A stretch of 32,070 bases of DNA. Origin: a virus. The DNA lies in IMG/VR virus record IMGVR_UViG_3300035388_000080, positions 1-32,070 of that record. One strand, given 5' to 3'. The notes beneath the pieces are model-generated. The model had not been told where the DNA came from. It did no database searches and saw nothing but the letters and a program-made list of their open reading frames with translations. The first letter of the stretch is position 1, and every line of letters begins with the position of its first letter. Position numbers and translations under genes: made by a program. Positions 6,001 to 14,854 of the stretch are shown here, in pieces.

Positions 6001-7845
6001 TTAATTTTTGATTGCTGCAATCACAATTTGATATCTGGGCGTGTAAGTATCCTGAGTGACGGTATGACTTGTCGGCCCGCCAGAACCCGTATTGCCAGTT
6101 CCTCCATACCCGGTGTTCTCTGACCCACCTATTGCGGTATAAAAGGATTGATTTAACCTATTTCCGCTTGCTACATGTGACGTATATGCCAATATCGCCG
6201 TCCATCCGATTGATGCGGTTGTGATATCTATGGCTGAACCCCCAGAATTATATGATTTGGCATCTGCCGTGCCACCATAGTTATACCATAAATGATTATG
6301 GCTTGACCCCGTATGTCTATGATTCGGCCCGGTATGAGTATGGGCTGCATGGCTCCCAACTCCAATATTAGTGACCCATGATGATGGGCTATCTGACCCA
6401 CCTGACCCATAGGTATTGCCAATAATCAGGCTTGCATTCGATGCCCAATTGCTTTTTTTTGTCCATCCCACCGGGGCGCTGGCCTGGTTGAATAGCATTG
6501 ACGTACCCGCCGGAAAAGCTTCATGGTTGGATAGGCTATGGTCATAAGCCGCTTTTCCTCGGTCCCCCCGATACGCAGTGACGGACGTTTCCCCAAGATT
6601 TGCTTTTCCGTTCCAGGTGGTCTTTTCGGCATCGGAAACGAACCTGTCGGATGATGTCTCCGCAATGATAGAAGGCGGATGGGTGCTTGGGTGACTGTAG
6701 TAATTGGCGTTAGATGGGGCATGGGCGGCGTTTTTATGATCTTCCCACGCTTTGGTTTGCGTGTGGGTAACGTGAACCTTTGCCGTGCCTGTTACCGCCG
6801 GATTTGCAACCGTGGCCTTATGGGCGGTCAAGCTATCATTTACCGTGTCCACCGCCCTTGAACTCGCCACTGTGGTGGAACTGGCAAGGGTGGTGGAATC
6901 GGATATAGCATTGGGTATAGCATTCAAGCCAACCTGGGTTTTCGTTACCGAATGGGGATTGTCTCCACGGCCGACGTGATACAATAAGGCATTATATGCA
7001 TACCTGACAGCCTCTGACGTTGCCAAAGTGGCGGAGCTTGCCAAATTAACCGCGTCGGATATGGCATTGGGTATGGCACTCAAGCCAACTTGGATTTTCG
7101 TTACCGTATGGGGATTGTCTGTTCGGTTGATATGGGCTATCACGGCATCATAAGCAGTTTTAACTGCTCTGGACGTTGCGAGGGTAACTGAGCTTGCCAA
7201 GGAAACCAAGTCAGATATTGCGTTGGGCAAATTACCCAGGCCTACCTGGGCCTTGGTGGTGCCGTGGGGGTTGGCGGGGGAATCTTTATGGTCTTGCCAG
7301 ACCTTAGCTTGTGCATTGGAGAGGTGCTTCTCCTTGACCGTGTTGGTATCTGCCGGATTTAGCTGTTTAAGTTCATGCTCCTGCATGTCTGCAAGGCTGA
7401 GGGTGGCCACGTTCGGATCCAAGGTGATGGTGATATCTTCGGTGTTGCCTGTCAGGGCAATAATATCAAAGATCTGTTGAAAAGCTTGGTCTTCAGGGGG
7501 TATCCAATCCGCTGGATCAGCCGACATATAAGAATACAGGATTTCACCAAGATCAGGATCATTGGCCATCAGGCCCACTTCTTTGGCATAAAAACCTGTG
7601 ATAAGACCTGCATTTGATAGAATGGTACGAATCTTTGTGCGGCCAGTACCTAAGAATTCAAAAGAATTGATATCAAAAGCCTTTACTTCATTGACCAGGC
7701 TGTTCAAGGTTTTAAGATCTGTTCCCCCGGCAACCACACCATCGCCGATGACAAGCTGCGTTAATTCAAGGGTCACACCAGCATCGGTTTTTGCTTTGAG
7801 GTCATTCCCTTTGTTCGTTATCACACCGTTTGTAAAACTTGCCAT
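6001..7845 (-). CDS. Tail fibre protein with collar-type C-terminal domain
   Basis: A 614-aa receptor-binding fibre. Residues about 1-150 match the P2 gpH/DUF3751-like N-terminal domain that joins the fibre to the baseplate (MASFTNGVITNKGNDLKAK, LVIGDG, GFYAKEVGLMA). Residues 192 to about 345 contain three 52-residue repeats beginning Asn-Pro-His. A collar-like domain begins near residue 443 (FPAGTSMLFN followed by APVGWTK), followed by a Gly/Ser/His-rich region (PNHRHTGSSHNH) and the usual end TPRYQIVIAAIKN. The ribosome site is GAGAGGG. It lies directly after the tail I-like gene, as in P2 and Mu. Host specificity probably resides in the C-terminal third. Confidence 0.93.
   Translation of the reverse strand: MASFTNGVITNKGNDLKAKTDAGVTLELTQLVIGDGVVAGGTDLKTLNSLVNEVKAFDINSFEFLGTGRTKIRTILSNAGLITGFYAKEVGLMANDPDLGEILYSYMSADPADWIPPEDQAFQQIFDIIALTGNTEDITITLDPNVATLSLADMQEHELKQLNPADTNTVKEKHLSNAQAKVWQDHKDSPANPHGTTKAQVGLGNLPNAISDLVSLASSVTLATSRAVKTAYDAVIAHINRTDNPHTVTKIQVGLSAIPNAISDAVNLASSATLATSEAVRYAYNALLYHVGRGDNPHSVTKTQVGLNAIPNAISDSTTLASSTTVASSRAVDTVNDSLTAHKATVANPAVTGTAKVHVTHTQTKAWEDHKNAAHAPSNANYYSHPSTHPPSIIAETSSDRFVSDAEKTTWNGKANLGETSVTAYRGDRGKAAYDHSLSNHEAFPAGTSMLFNQASAPVGWTKKSNWASNASLIIGNTYGSGGSDSPSSWVTNIGVGSHAAHTHTGPNHRHTGSSHNHLWYNYGGTADAKSYNSGGSAIDITTASIGWTAILAYTSHVASGNRLNQSFYTAIGGSENTGYGGTGNTGSGGPTSHTVTQDTYTPRYQIVIAAIKN
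6805..7272 (-). repeat. Three 156-bp (52-aa) direct repeats in the tail fibre
   Basis: Units start at residues 192, 244 and 296, each with an Asn-Pro-His, a Thr-Lys-x-Gln-Val-Gly-Leu and a Pro-Asn-Ala-Ile-Ser-Asp motif. The second and third copies also match closely in DNA: the segments near 6907-6963 and 7063-7119 differ at only about five of 57 bases. This implies recent duplication or gene conversion. Confidence 0.85.
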
Positions 7846-7853
7846 AATCCCTC

Positions 7854-8420
7854 TCAGTTACACTCCACCTGCTGGTGGGTCGCTGTTAATATTACCATGC
7901 CGGTATAGGCGGTCTGAATCGCCTCAAATTCAATAACAATGGTTTCCAGTTTTGCGCTGGCTGCCTTATATTCGTTGGCAATTTCCCTTATAAGAGCATA
8001 ATCCTCGGTTTCCATCCAAAAGTTCGGGCGGATGTACAGTCTGAATTCAGCCCACCGAGCCGAATCCTCAGATCTTAAATTCAAAATAATGGCTTCAAAC
8101 CCGTAATAGAGGAAAATTTCCACCATGCCTTTGCTCTTACCAGATTTGTCATGCCATAACTTGGCCAGGGCCACCCGGTTTCTATACTGATCATAGGTCT
8201 CTCTGTAATGACGCCCGGGGATCCCCCTGGACCGTGCATGGTTTGGTAAATGATCATCAATGCATTTTTCAGGGACAAACTGGTCACGGAGCCACAAAAT
8301 AGCGGTCCGGGCCTGGTCCAGGGCAAAGGAGGCACCTTTCACCATTGCGGACAAAGATCCTTCCCTCCAGATAGGTGCCCAGCGCAGTGTCTTTCTAAAA
8401 TATTCCCAGAAAAGGCCCAT
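7854..8420 (-). CDS. Tail protein I-like (Mu gp48-like) baseplate protein
   Basis: A 188-aa protein placed by gene order (after baseplate J, before the tail fibre) and by its Trp-rich helical N-terminus (FWEYFRKTLRWAPIWREGS) as the gpI/gp48-type wedge component that connects the baseplate to the fibres. The ATG lies one base after the J stop and has no strong ribosome site of its own, so coupling to J is likely. The C-terminal part (about 120-188) is strand-rich. The family assignment is mainly contextual. Confidence 0.75.
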   Translation of the reverse strand: MGLFWEYFRKTLRWAPIWREGSLSAMVKGASFALDQARTAILWLRDQFVPEKCIDDHLPNHARSRGIPGRHYRETYDQYRNRVALAKLWHDKSGKSKGMVEIFLYYGFEAIILNLRSEDSARWAEFRLYIRPNFWMETEDYALIREIANEYKAASAKLETIVIEFEAIQTAYTGMVILTATHQQVECN

Positions 8421-8421
8421 A

Positions 8422-9579
8422 TCAGCTCTCCGACGCCTCTGCAGCGGTTATCGTCATTGATTGGAGTGTAAGCAGACCATCATCTGCCACCGTGATCCCG
8501 GCTGCAGGCAGGGTCCAGGGTGTGGATTTTACCCCCGGAACCAGCATGGCCGCTGCCGTTAATCGATCACGGGTCAAGTCTTCACCGATAATGAATGGTA
8601 TGATTCCGGTCTCTTCCTTGTTGGGATCAAACAGGGCTGTCAATTTCTGCTCTGCAGTTACAATGATATCCGCCAAGATAACCCCTGGCACACATTCAAG
8701 CTGAACTTCAATGGTGACATTCGATGGCACAACCCCCCGGACCTGGACATCATCATTTTGGTGCCTGGCATCCTCAATTACGGCAGTCACATCGTCTATA
8801 ACCTGCTGGGTTGGCACACCAGCTGTCCCCCGGATGATAATATCCACAGTACCCTGGCCCCTGGGATGCTGATCAAGCACCTTAACTTCAGAGACTCCGG
8901 ACACACCCAAAGTCCAGCCCTGGTACGCATATTTGGCGTATCCTGACCCTTCTTTCCATTTGAGCAGGTACCGCAAATATAAAGCCTCATCGGTCTCATC
9001 ATCCGTGCCTTCGCTGTCAAGCCAGTCTGTCCGGTTCTCAACACCGTCAACACCGTCAATGAAGGTGACAATTTCAGACACCTGGCCTGCGGTGACATTG
9101 TAACCGGCACCCGTGTTTTCTGCCCGGACTTTAACTTCGATCTCTCCAGCACCATCCGCTATCACAACCTCTTCCATGGTCACAAACCGGTAGACGTTGC
9201 CGGTACCGTCCGGCAGCGTTTTTACGATACGTCCTGCAGGGATCGGAAGGTTGCCTGCTGTATCATCTCTTAAGAGGAACATCGTCCCGGATGTTTTAGT
9301 GGCAAGTTTTTTATCAATACCCACTTGTTTGCAGTGCAGCTCAAGCCACAAGCCTTTAGCGGATTCAGGAAACGCCATGGCCAAGATCGTAATCAGGAAA
9401 GAATACAGCTGAAAAAGCCCCCAACACCAGATCTCTATCACGCCCCTGACAATCCCCTTGTTCAGGTTCAGGGATGCGGGGAGCCAGCCTTTGATTTTGT
9501 AATCGTCCTGGACCTGGGTGATATATCCGAAAACCTCTGTCCGGATCTCTTCCAAGGTTTTGCTAATAGGGATTGACAT
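8422..9579 (-). CDS. Baseplate assembly protein J-like
   Basis: A 385-aa baseplate wedge protein of the P2 gpJ/Mu gp47 family. Family features include KTLEEIRTEVFGYI at the N-terminus, the early helix FPESAKGLWLELHCKQVGI (about residues 70-88), an RTDWLDSEGTDDETDEALYLRYL-like segment near the middle, and VKVLDQHPRGQGTVDIII further on. Length is normal for the family. The start overlaps the end of the gp25/W gene by 17 bases. J, W and I together form the wedges around the tail tip. Confidence 0.93.
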   Translation of the reverse strand: MSIPISKTLEEIRTEVFGYITQVQDDYKIKGWLPASLNLNKGIVRGVIEIWCWGLFQLYSFLITILAMAFPESAKGLWLELHCKQVGIDKKLATKTSGTMFLLRDDTAGNLPIPAGRIVKTLPDGTGNVYRFVTMEEVVIADGAGEIEVKVRAENTGAGYNVTAGQVSEIVTFIDGVDGVENRTDWLDSEGTDDETDEALYLRYLLKWKEGSGYAKYAYQGWTLGVSGVSEVKVLDQHPRGQGTVDIIIRGTAGVPTQQVIDDVTAVIEDARHQNDDVQVRGVVPSNVTIEVQLECVPGVILADIIVTAEQKLTALFDPNKEETGIIPFIIGEDLTRDRLTAAAMLVPGVKSTPWTLPAAGITVADDGLLTLQSMTITAAEASES

Positions 9580-9991
9580 CTTTGATCACCATTTCATTTT
9601 TGTTGGAATTCATTTCGACCACCAGGTTGAATAAATGGTCAGCATCAATAAACTGCCAAGACACGCTCACCTGGATGCCCCTTTCGTCCCAAGAAACCAC
9701 CTCTCCGGATACCGTTCCATATGCTACCCTCTGATCCATCCGGACCCGCCTGGCCACTTCATTAACAAGGCCGATACGGTTGGCCCCGGTGTTCTCTTCA
9801 TGGATCCAGTCATAAAGTTTTGATCCATGCTCTTTGTCATAAAAAAGTGTTCCAAGGTACTGAAAGAGCCTCAACTTGATATCCTGGCACCCGGTCTCAG
9901 CACCCTGGGTCAAGACGGCCTCTCCATTGGCTGCAATCACTGCCTGCATGGCTTCATCAATCTTGATGTCCTGGCCGTATATATCTGTCAT
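9563..9991 (-). CDS. Baseplate wedge protein W / gp25-like
   Basis: A 142-aa protein of the GPW/gp25 family, which forms part of the baseplate wedge and nucleates the sheath. Characteristic parts are the early ANGEAVLTQGAETGCQDIKLR segment, followed by GTLFYDKEHGS (about residues 47-57) and the RVAYGTVSGEV strand. TTAAAGGAG precedes the ATG. It sits between the spike V gene and the J gene, the standard order in Mu and P2. Mu gp46 is the direct positional equivalent. Confidence 0.9.
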   Translation of the reverse strand: MTDIYGQDIKIDEAMQAVIAANGEAVLTQGAETGCQDIKLRLFQYLGTLFYDKEHGSKLYDWIHEENTGANRIGLVNEVARRVRMDQRVAYGTVSGEVVSWDERGIQVSVSWQFIDADHLFNLVVEMNSNKNEMVIKDVNPY

Positions 9992-10000
9992 TTTGCTCCT

Positions 10001-10720
10001 TTAATGACCCGGATGGTGGTCTGTGTTACCGCCGTCATCAATTATGGTTCCGGTGGCATGGACGTTACCCTGGACATCCAGGTTGCCTATCAGCGTAAGA
10101 TTGCCGGTCTGGGTTTTGTTACATTTTTCAGATGAGGTACCCGTTCCACCACCAGCCCCTGTTGAGGCCAAGTTACCCACCATATTGATCTGAGGAGCTT
10201 GGATGGTCACGGCACTCCCGGCGGTGATGGCTGCATTGCCCGCCACGTTTATTGTCCAGTCCCCTCCAATATTTTCGGATCCGTTGGCAGGCGTAACATG
10301 GATAATATTGTTTTCAGCATCAATCTTGATATAGGTCCCAGGCTGTCTCTGGATAATCAGACCACCGATCTCGACTTTCGGCGCTTGCATGCCGGTCCAT
10401 CTAAAATTGCTTATTCTTGGATAATCAGGATCCCCGTCATAGTAAGACAGGTCACAAAAGGTTCCCTTTTCTGGCGGACAGACAATTCCCCGGGAAGGTC
10501 CGGCCCACATGATAGGGATTTCCACCTTGGGTACCACCGGTTCGTTGGGATCCGGGCTATCGTCGTTGAGCAGGGGCTGTACATCGGCCCAGTATTTGCC
10601 GTCACTGGCATAAGCTTTCACCACCTGAGCTTTCCTGGTTATACGGTAATAGGCTCTAAAATCAGGCATCACCAGTTCAATCACCCGTTTGAGCAGGGCT
10701 TTCAAATCAATATCTTTCAT
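10001..10720 (-). CDS. Baseplate spike protein V-like
   Basis: A central membrane-piercing spike of the gpV/Mu gp45 type. The start is placed at ATG 10720 (MKDIDLKALL), 239 aa, overlapping the stop of the hub gene; the longer frame to 10798 lies inside the hub gene. Residues about 30-150 form an OB-fold-like region (WADVQPLL, PVVPKVEIPIMWAG). The C-terminal half is a repetitive beta-helix (INVAGNAAITAGSAVTIQAP, GNLTLIGNLDVQGNVHATG). The tail end DDGGNTDHHPGH matches the His-rich apex that binds iron in known spikes. Gene order supports the call. Confidence 0.9.
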   Translation of the reverse strand: MKDIDLKALLKRVIELVMPDFRAYYRITRKAQVVKAYASDGKYWADVQPLLNDDSPDPNEPVVPKVEIPIMWAGPSRGIVCPPEKGTFCDLSYYDGDPDYPRISNFRWTGMQAPKVEIGGLIIQRQPGTYIKIDAENNIIHVTPANGSENIGGDWTINVAGNAAITAGSAVTIQAPQINMVGNLASTGAGGGTGTSSEKCNKTQTGNLTLIGNLDVQGNVHATGTIIDDGGNTDHHPGH

Positions 10721-11510
10721 ACGCTTCACCGTAGCTGATAAATGTTCTGGCCTGGCTGTCCTTGAGAACATGCTCCACTTTGACCGCTCTGAAATCATCC
10801 TTCAAACCCCGTTTGATATCAATGAGCCGGAACTTCATGGTATGCATCATATGGGGCAGCATGAACGTCTCTACCCCGGACAGCTCTCCGCATCCCTGAC
10901 CCGGTGAATGCCGGATCAGATTGGCATTGCTGTCAACAACTGGCATATCAGCGGTTTCATCGCCCGGACACCAATTGATCTTTCCGTCTTTACCCATCCA
11001 TAAGGCCCAGGGCCGCATATCAATGTTATAGGCTTTTTTCAGGGTATGTTCGCACTGCCGGACCACTTGCCAGGCTGGGATATTCGAAGCAATAAATCTG
11101 GGTAAGGTGATCCCGACTGAATCAATGCGGCCGGGTGTCAAGCCTGTCTGGGCAATGGTGTACTTTACAATAGCTTCCGGAGTTTCCCGGACAAAGGCCT
11201 GACGTATCATAGTTTCGGCCAGAGCCCGTTCCCGGCCCACAGCATTGACAACCAGCTGGTCTTTGTTACGGCCTACTGTAGTATTGGCAAACGTTCCTTC
11301 CCAAAGAGCAGGAGTCTGACCCCGGTACCCCAGGACGATGGACACGGCAGCACGGTCTTTCAAGGCCTTTGAAATATTGCCCGTGGGATCCGGTACCGTA
11401 ATGGTTATCCGGGTTAAAGGTTTGTTACGTTCCGATACAATCCTAAGTTCCGGCACCCGGTGCAACTCGATCTTTCCGATTCGGATATATGCGTTAAAAC
11501 CTGCTATCAT
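10707..11510 (-). CDS. Baseplate hub protein, gpD / Mu gp44-like
   Basis: A 267-aa protein in the position of the P2 gpD/Mu gp44 hub (T4 gp27 type) that links the tail tube to the spike. Visible hub-like features are a strand-rich N-terminus (IRIGKIELHR, ITITVPDPTG), VSIVLGYRG, and the stretch LAETMIRQAF to VVRQCEHTLKKAY typical of the hub family. AAGGATGG precedes the ATG, and the start overlaps the upstream gene by 4 bases. The downstream V gene starts inside its last codons. Confidence 0.85.
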   Translation of the reverse strand: MIAGFNAYIRIGKIELHRVPELRIVSERNKPLTRITITVPDPTGNISKALKDRAAVSIVLGYRGQTPALWEGTFANTTVGRNKDQLVVNAVGRERALAETMIRQAFVRETPEAIVKYTIAQTGLTPGRIDSVGITLPRFIASNIPAWQVVRQCEHTLKKAYNIDMRPWALWMGKDGKINWCPGDETADMPVVDSNANLIRHSPGQGCGELSGVETFMLPHMMHTMKFRLIDIKRGLKDDFRAVKVEHVLKDSQARTFISYGEAYERY

Positions 11511-12070
11511 GCAGTGCCATCCTTAAACCCAGCTGCAAATGGGCTGTCTGGATCCTGTGTGACCGTAGCATCCACAACCTGGCTGCTGTCACTGTCATCT
11601 GCCCCAGGTGCAGTAGTAGTGTCCGCTGCCGATGTTCTTATTTCGGGTGGGATAGTCGGAGGATTGTGCTCGCAAAAATCAAGAGTCGTAAGGATCGTAT
11701 CATCCTGGTTTCCTTCTCTTGATCTCAGGCCGTTGAAAACAACCTGGTCAATACCCCGGGCTGATGTGTGGGAATTGACCAGGTCATATACTTTGGGATT
11801 GGCACTGCTGTCCAGTCCTTTGAAAATCCGGTTCATATCGGCCAGCTTCTCATAGCATGTGCCGTTTTCATCAGACATGAGCAGCAATTTAATGGTAATA
11901 AGGGAATCTTCCCATCCAAGAGGCGTTTTTTTGGTCCCAGAGAGGTTATCTACTTCGGCCTGATCGAAACGGACCGCTCCGTTAATTCTCATGGACGCAA
12001 GCTCCCCCGGCACCAAGTTACCGCCGAGTGATACCTGGCCGTCCTCTATGTTCAGATAACCATCAGACAT
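11507..12070 (-). CDS. Tail/baseplate protein between tape measure and hub
   Basis: The start is taken as ATG 12070 (MSDGYLNIEDG), 187 aa, 6 bases after GGAGG; an adjacent ATG at 12073 is possible and the longer frame to 12112 lies in the tape measure gene. The fold looks strand-rich (VSLGGNLVPG, SLITIKLLLMS, TILTTLDFCEH). The C-terminal 45 residues are Asp/Ser/Thr-rich and probably disordered. In Mu this slot holds gp43 (DNA-circularisation/tail protein), but this protein is much shorter, resembling a LysM-less tube-baseplate connector. The role is inferred from position. Confidence 0.75.
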   Translation of the reverse strand: MSDGYLNIEDGQVSLGGNLVPGELASMRINGAVRFDQAEVDNLSGTKKTPLGWEDSLITIKLLLMSDENGTCYEKLADMNRIFKGLDSSANPKVYDLVNSHTSARGIDQVVFNGLRSREGNQDDTILTTLDFCEHNPPTIPPEIRTSAADTTTAPGADDSDSSQVVDATVTQDPDSPFAAGFKDGTA

Positions 12071-14648
12071 CATGCCCCTCCGCCAGGTTTTGCAGTTCCG
12101 CAACAAAAGCACTTAAATCGTTAACGTTGGGCAGCGTCAGACCATTAATGTGAAAATGATTTTCTGTTTTATTCGGCTGCCTGGACGGGTGAAAAGTGCT
12201 CTTATCTGCAGATTTTTGTTTAAGCTTTTCAGGATCAAATGACAGTGATTTTTCAGGATTGGTAATGAATTTTTTAGTTGTTGCGGGCTTGGTGATATTC
12301 GTAATTGCAGGGGGAATAACAGGTTTCGTATTCTGCAACATAACCTGGGCCGGGGGCTGTAACGGCACCGGCTGGGCCTTAAAATCTCCACCCACACTTG
12401 TAATAGCAGCCACGCCCGCCATCACCCCGGACACTGTTTTTATAAGGCCCGGCCCGGCTGACTGTATCCCGGTACCAATGGTATCCATCATCCTGGCACC
12501 GGATAGAGTCAATGTTGATAGCGGACCTTCTTTGGCATCGGAAAAGGGCAAAAGATTCCGAAGCTTTGCAAGACTGGATTTAGCGGTTTCAACCGGGTTC
12601 ATGGCCATGGACTTAATGCCGTCTGAAAATGCGCCCCACAAAGCCTTGCCTACGGCCAAGAATTCAGGAATGATACCCTTGATACAGGAAATCATTGTTT
12701 TCACCCCGGTCTTAACAGCATCCCAGTGAAATGCAATGGCAAGGGGGGGAAATACGATTGACAAAACAAGTTTGAAAAGCATTTTCATGGCATTTCCAAC
12801 ACCACCGACTCTGTCAATGAAAGCACCCAAGGATCGGAATGGCATCATAAAGGCATCCAACAGAATTTTACCGGTTCTGACAGCCACACCGGCAACATAT
12901 CCCAGACCGTACATAAACATATCAAGTGTCTTGCTGAGGATGCCGAACTCTTTTTCAAGAATAATCAGCCCAGCGACCAAACCGACAACAGCAAGCACGA
13001 TCCAGGTGATCGGATTGGCAAGCAAGGCGGTGGTGAAAGACCACACCGATGTCGTTGCACCGACTATGGATGTTATAAGGCCGGTTCCCATGCTTATGGC
13101 CAATGCTTTTATTCCACCTGCAGAGGCTACAGCAGCCGTAAATTGCGCATAAAGTGAGGTAATATGACCCCAGGTTGCCACGGCCACCTTTTTCAATGCC
13201 CTGAATGGTGCGGTGGCTAAGGTCTTAGCATATGCTAACAGTCCACCCTCGACATATAAAGTCGTAAGGAATGCCTGGCGTTGCCACAGGATCCATGTTT
13301 TTGTGGATGCGACTGCTGATAAAAGACCTGTTTTCATCATAAGTGCGGCCTTCCCGATTAGGGAAAAGCCTACCGTTATGTTTGGAAACAACAATCCCAC
13401 GGCACCCATGACAGCGGCCAGTATGCCCAAAACAAACACCACTGAAGCTACTCCTCCGACAAGGAAAACCGCCGCCTGGACAAGGGTCTCATGATGCCCG
13501 GCAAAGACAATCATCCTATTGATGATATTTCCTATCCAGGAGAACAAAGGAATTAATATGGGATTGAGTTTCTTGCCTATGACTACCACAAGGTTATGGA
13601 ATCTTTGAGCAAGCAGTTGAATCCCGGCCCCGATATCCTTGTTCATGGTAGCTGCCATCTGTTCGGTGAATGAGGTCCCTTGGTCCATGGCACCAGACAG
13701 ACCGGTGATATTTGTCTTGAGATCCCCCACCTTGCCGTATAAAAGATCAATGACCGCCACGGCTTCTTGGGTGCCAAAGGCTTTCTGGATCTCCATTTTT
13801 TCCATGGCGTCCAGGGTGGAACCGTATTTTTTCTGCAGGGTCTGAAGGATCACCGGCATACCCAGTAGCTGGTTATTGGCATCCAGAAACTGCAGGTTTA
13901 GTTTTTCACCTGCCCCGGCAGCTGACTGCATCATGGCTTTGTATTTTGTGCCGGCTTCGCTGCCGGACATGGTTGCCTGGAGCATACCCAGGATAGAGAG
14001 CTGCTCAGCTAAAGGAACTTTGGCCGTGGTGGCCGTGGCACCCAGCGAGGATATGGCCTGGGCCATGCCGGATCCCGTTGTCTTAAAATTCTTGACACTG
14101 GCTGAAATACCGGCTGAGAACACTTCTCCAAACTGCATATCGCTGAGGTTTTCATACATGCCTTTGTATATGCCATAGCCCGTGGCAAACAGGCTGGTCA
14201 TCTCAGACGTGGTGGATTTGGTGGCCTTGCCGGTCAAGGCGGCAAGCTTGGTGAACTCCGCCACCCCCTCATCGGACAGGGAAGCGATACCGGATTTGAT
14301 ATCATATGCCGCCGCAATAAATTCAGCGGTGGTTGTACCCGCCCATTTTCCGGAAAACTCAGTACCGGCATTTTCAAGGGCCTGTAGGTTTTCGATGCCA
14401 ACAGATGACAATTCCCCCAGGGCTTTTTGTGTTGGGACCGTAGCCATGGCAGCCCCGGCCATTATATTGATCAGGGCGGCCCCCACAGTAGTCATGATTA
14501 GACCATAGGATTTGAACTTATCAAATACCGGACCCAGGGACATTGCTTTTCCCCGTAGACCGATCATGCTATGTCCAATCTTGGTGCTGGGTCCAGAGAC
14601 TCTATCAATCACCGACAGCAGGAGACCAAGCTTAAAAATGCTTTCCAT
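12063..14648 (-). CDS. Tail tape measure protein
   Basis: An 861-aa tape measure protein that sets tail length and is carried through the tube. The N-terminal two-fifths match the TP901/PhageMin_Tail core (MATVPTQKALGELSSVGI, FSGKWAGTTTAEFIAAAYDI, LTGKATKSTTSEM, LSILGMLQATMSGSEAGTKY, AFGTQEAVAVIDLL). The middle holds several hydrophobic segments (about 380-440 and 540-565), as expected for a protein that inserts into the host membrane. The C-terminal 150 residues are Pro/Lys/Thr-rich. AAAGGA lies 9 bases before the ATG. The gene follows the tail chaperone after the 206-bp gap discussed separately. Confidence 0.95.
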   Translation of the reverse strand: MESIFKLGLLLSVIDRVSGPSTKIGHSMIGLRGKAMSLGPVFDKFKSYGLIMTTVGAALINIMAGAAMATVPTQKALGELSSVGIENLQALENAGTEFSGKWAGTTTAEFIAAAYDIKSGIASLSDEGVAEFTKLAALTGKATKSTTSEMTSLFATGYGIYKGMYENLSDMQFGEVFSAGISASVKNFKTTGSGMAQAISSLGATATTAKVPLAEQLSILGMLQATMSGSEAGTKYKAMMQSAAGAGEKLNLQFLDANNQLLGMPVILQTLQKKYGSTLDAMEKMEIQKAFGTQEAVAVIDLLYGKVGDLKTNITGLSGAMDQGTSFTEQMAATMNKDIGAGIQLLAQRFHNLVVVIGKKLNPILIPLFSWIGNIINRMIVFAGHHETLVQAAVFLVGGVASVVFVLGILAAVMGAVGLLFPNITVGFSLIGKAALMMKTGLLSAVASTKTWILWQRQAFLTTLYVEGGLLAYAKTLATAPFRALKKVAVATWGHITSLYAQFTAAVASAGGIKALAISMGTGLITSIVGATTSVWSFTTALLANPITWIVLAVVGLVAGLIILEKEFGILSKTLDMFMYGLGYVAGVAVRTGKILLDAFMMPFRSLGAFIDRVGGVGNAMKMLFKLVLSIVFPPLAIAFHWDAVKTGVKTMISCIKGIIPEFLAVGKALWGAFSDGIKSMAMNPVETAKSSLAKLRNLLPFSDAKEGPLSTLTLSGARMMDTIGTGIQSAGPGLIKTVSGVMAGVAAITSVGGDFKAQPVPLQPPAQVMLQNTKPVIPPAITNITKPATTKKFITNPEKSLSFDPEKLKQKSADKSTFHPSRQPNKTENHFHINGLTLPNVNDLSAFVAELQNLAEGHDV

Positions 14649-14677
14649 TTGACATTATCCTTTGCGTGCAATATTTT
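14649..14677 (+). promoter_or_regulatory. Candidate sigma-70 promoter for the plus-strand membrane ORF
   Basis: A perfect TTGACA (14649-14654), a 17-base spacer and TATTTT (14672-14677, four of six bases of the consensus). A start about 7 bases on would fall at or next to the ATG at 14684, giving a leaderless mRNA. The -35 overlaps the 5' edge of the tape measure ribosome-site region on the other strand, so chance cannot be excluded. Confidence 0.4.
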
Positions 14678-14683
14678 AATTTT

Positions 14684-14851
14684 ATGGATATTTTTTTAGG
14701 CATACTCATCGCAATTACCTTTCTTGGACTGGTTGCCTTTGGCAGTCTGATCGTTTATGCATTGATTGCTGCTGTGTTCACAGGACCGAAGAAAATTGAA
14801 AAAGGCATCCTTGCCGCCATTCTCGGCATCTTCCTTTTTGGCTTCAACTGA
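14684..14851 (+). CDS. Small two-helix membrane protein on the opposite strand (possible moron)
   Basis: A 55-aa ORF from ATG 14684 (GTG 14666 is an alternative, giving 61 aa). Residues about 3-30 and 43-54 are strongly hydrophobic, separated by a short charged loop (GPKKIEK), so two membrane segments are likely. It fills the only sizeable gap in the late operon, ending 3 bases before the convergent stop of the frameshifted tail chaperone. No ribosome site is seen, but a TTGACA-17-TATTTT promoter would start the transcript at the ATG. Opposite orientation with its own promoter is the pattern of a moron expressed in the lysogen. Small two-helix proteins of phages often block superinfection (T4 Imm is an example), but no homology is claimed. 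Confidence 0.5.
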   Translation: MDIFLGILIAITFLGLVAFGSLIVYALIAAVFTGPKKIEKGILAAILGIFLFGFN

Positions 14852-14854
14852 CAC

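Noticed and set aside
6805-7272. Regular direct repeats as a possible CRISPR array
   Set aside because: The period is 156 bp, the units are coding without variable spacers, and the protein is a tail fibre.
10199-10738. Plus-strand frame of 179 codons opposite the spike V gene
   Set aside because: It lies fully inside a recognisable spike gene on the minus strand and has no supporting motif.
12196-12729. Plus-strand frame of 177 codons opposite the tape measure gene
   Set aside because: It is the complement of a well-supported tape measure gene, has no ribosome site I could see and its product is of low-complexity composition with no recognisable domain.
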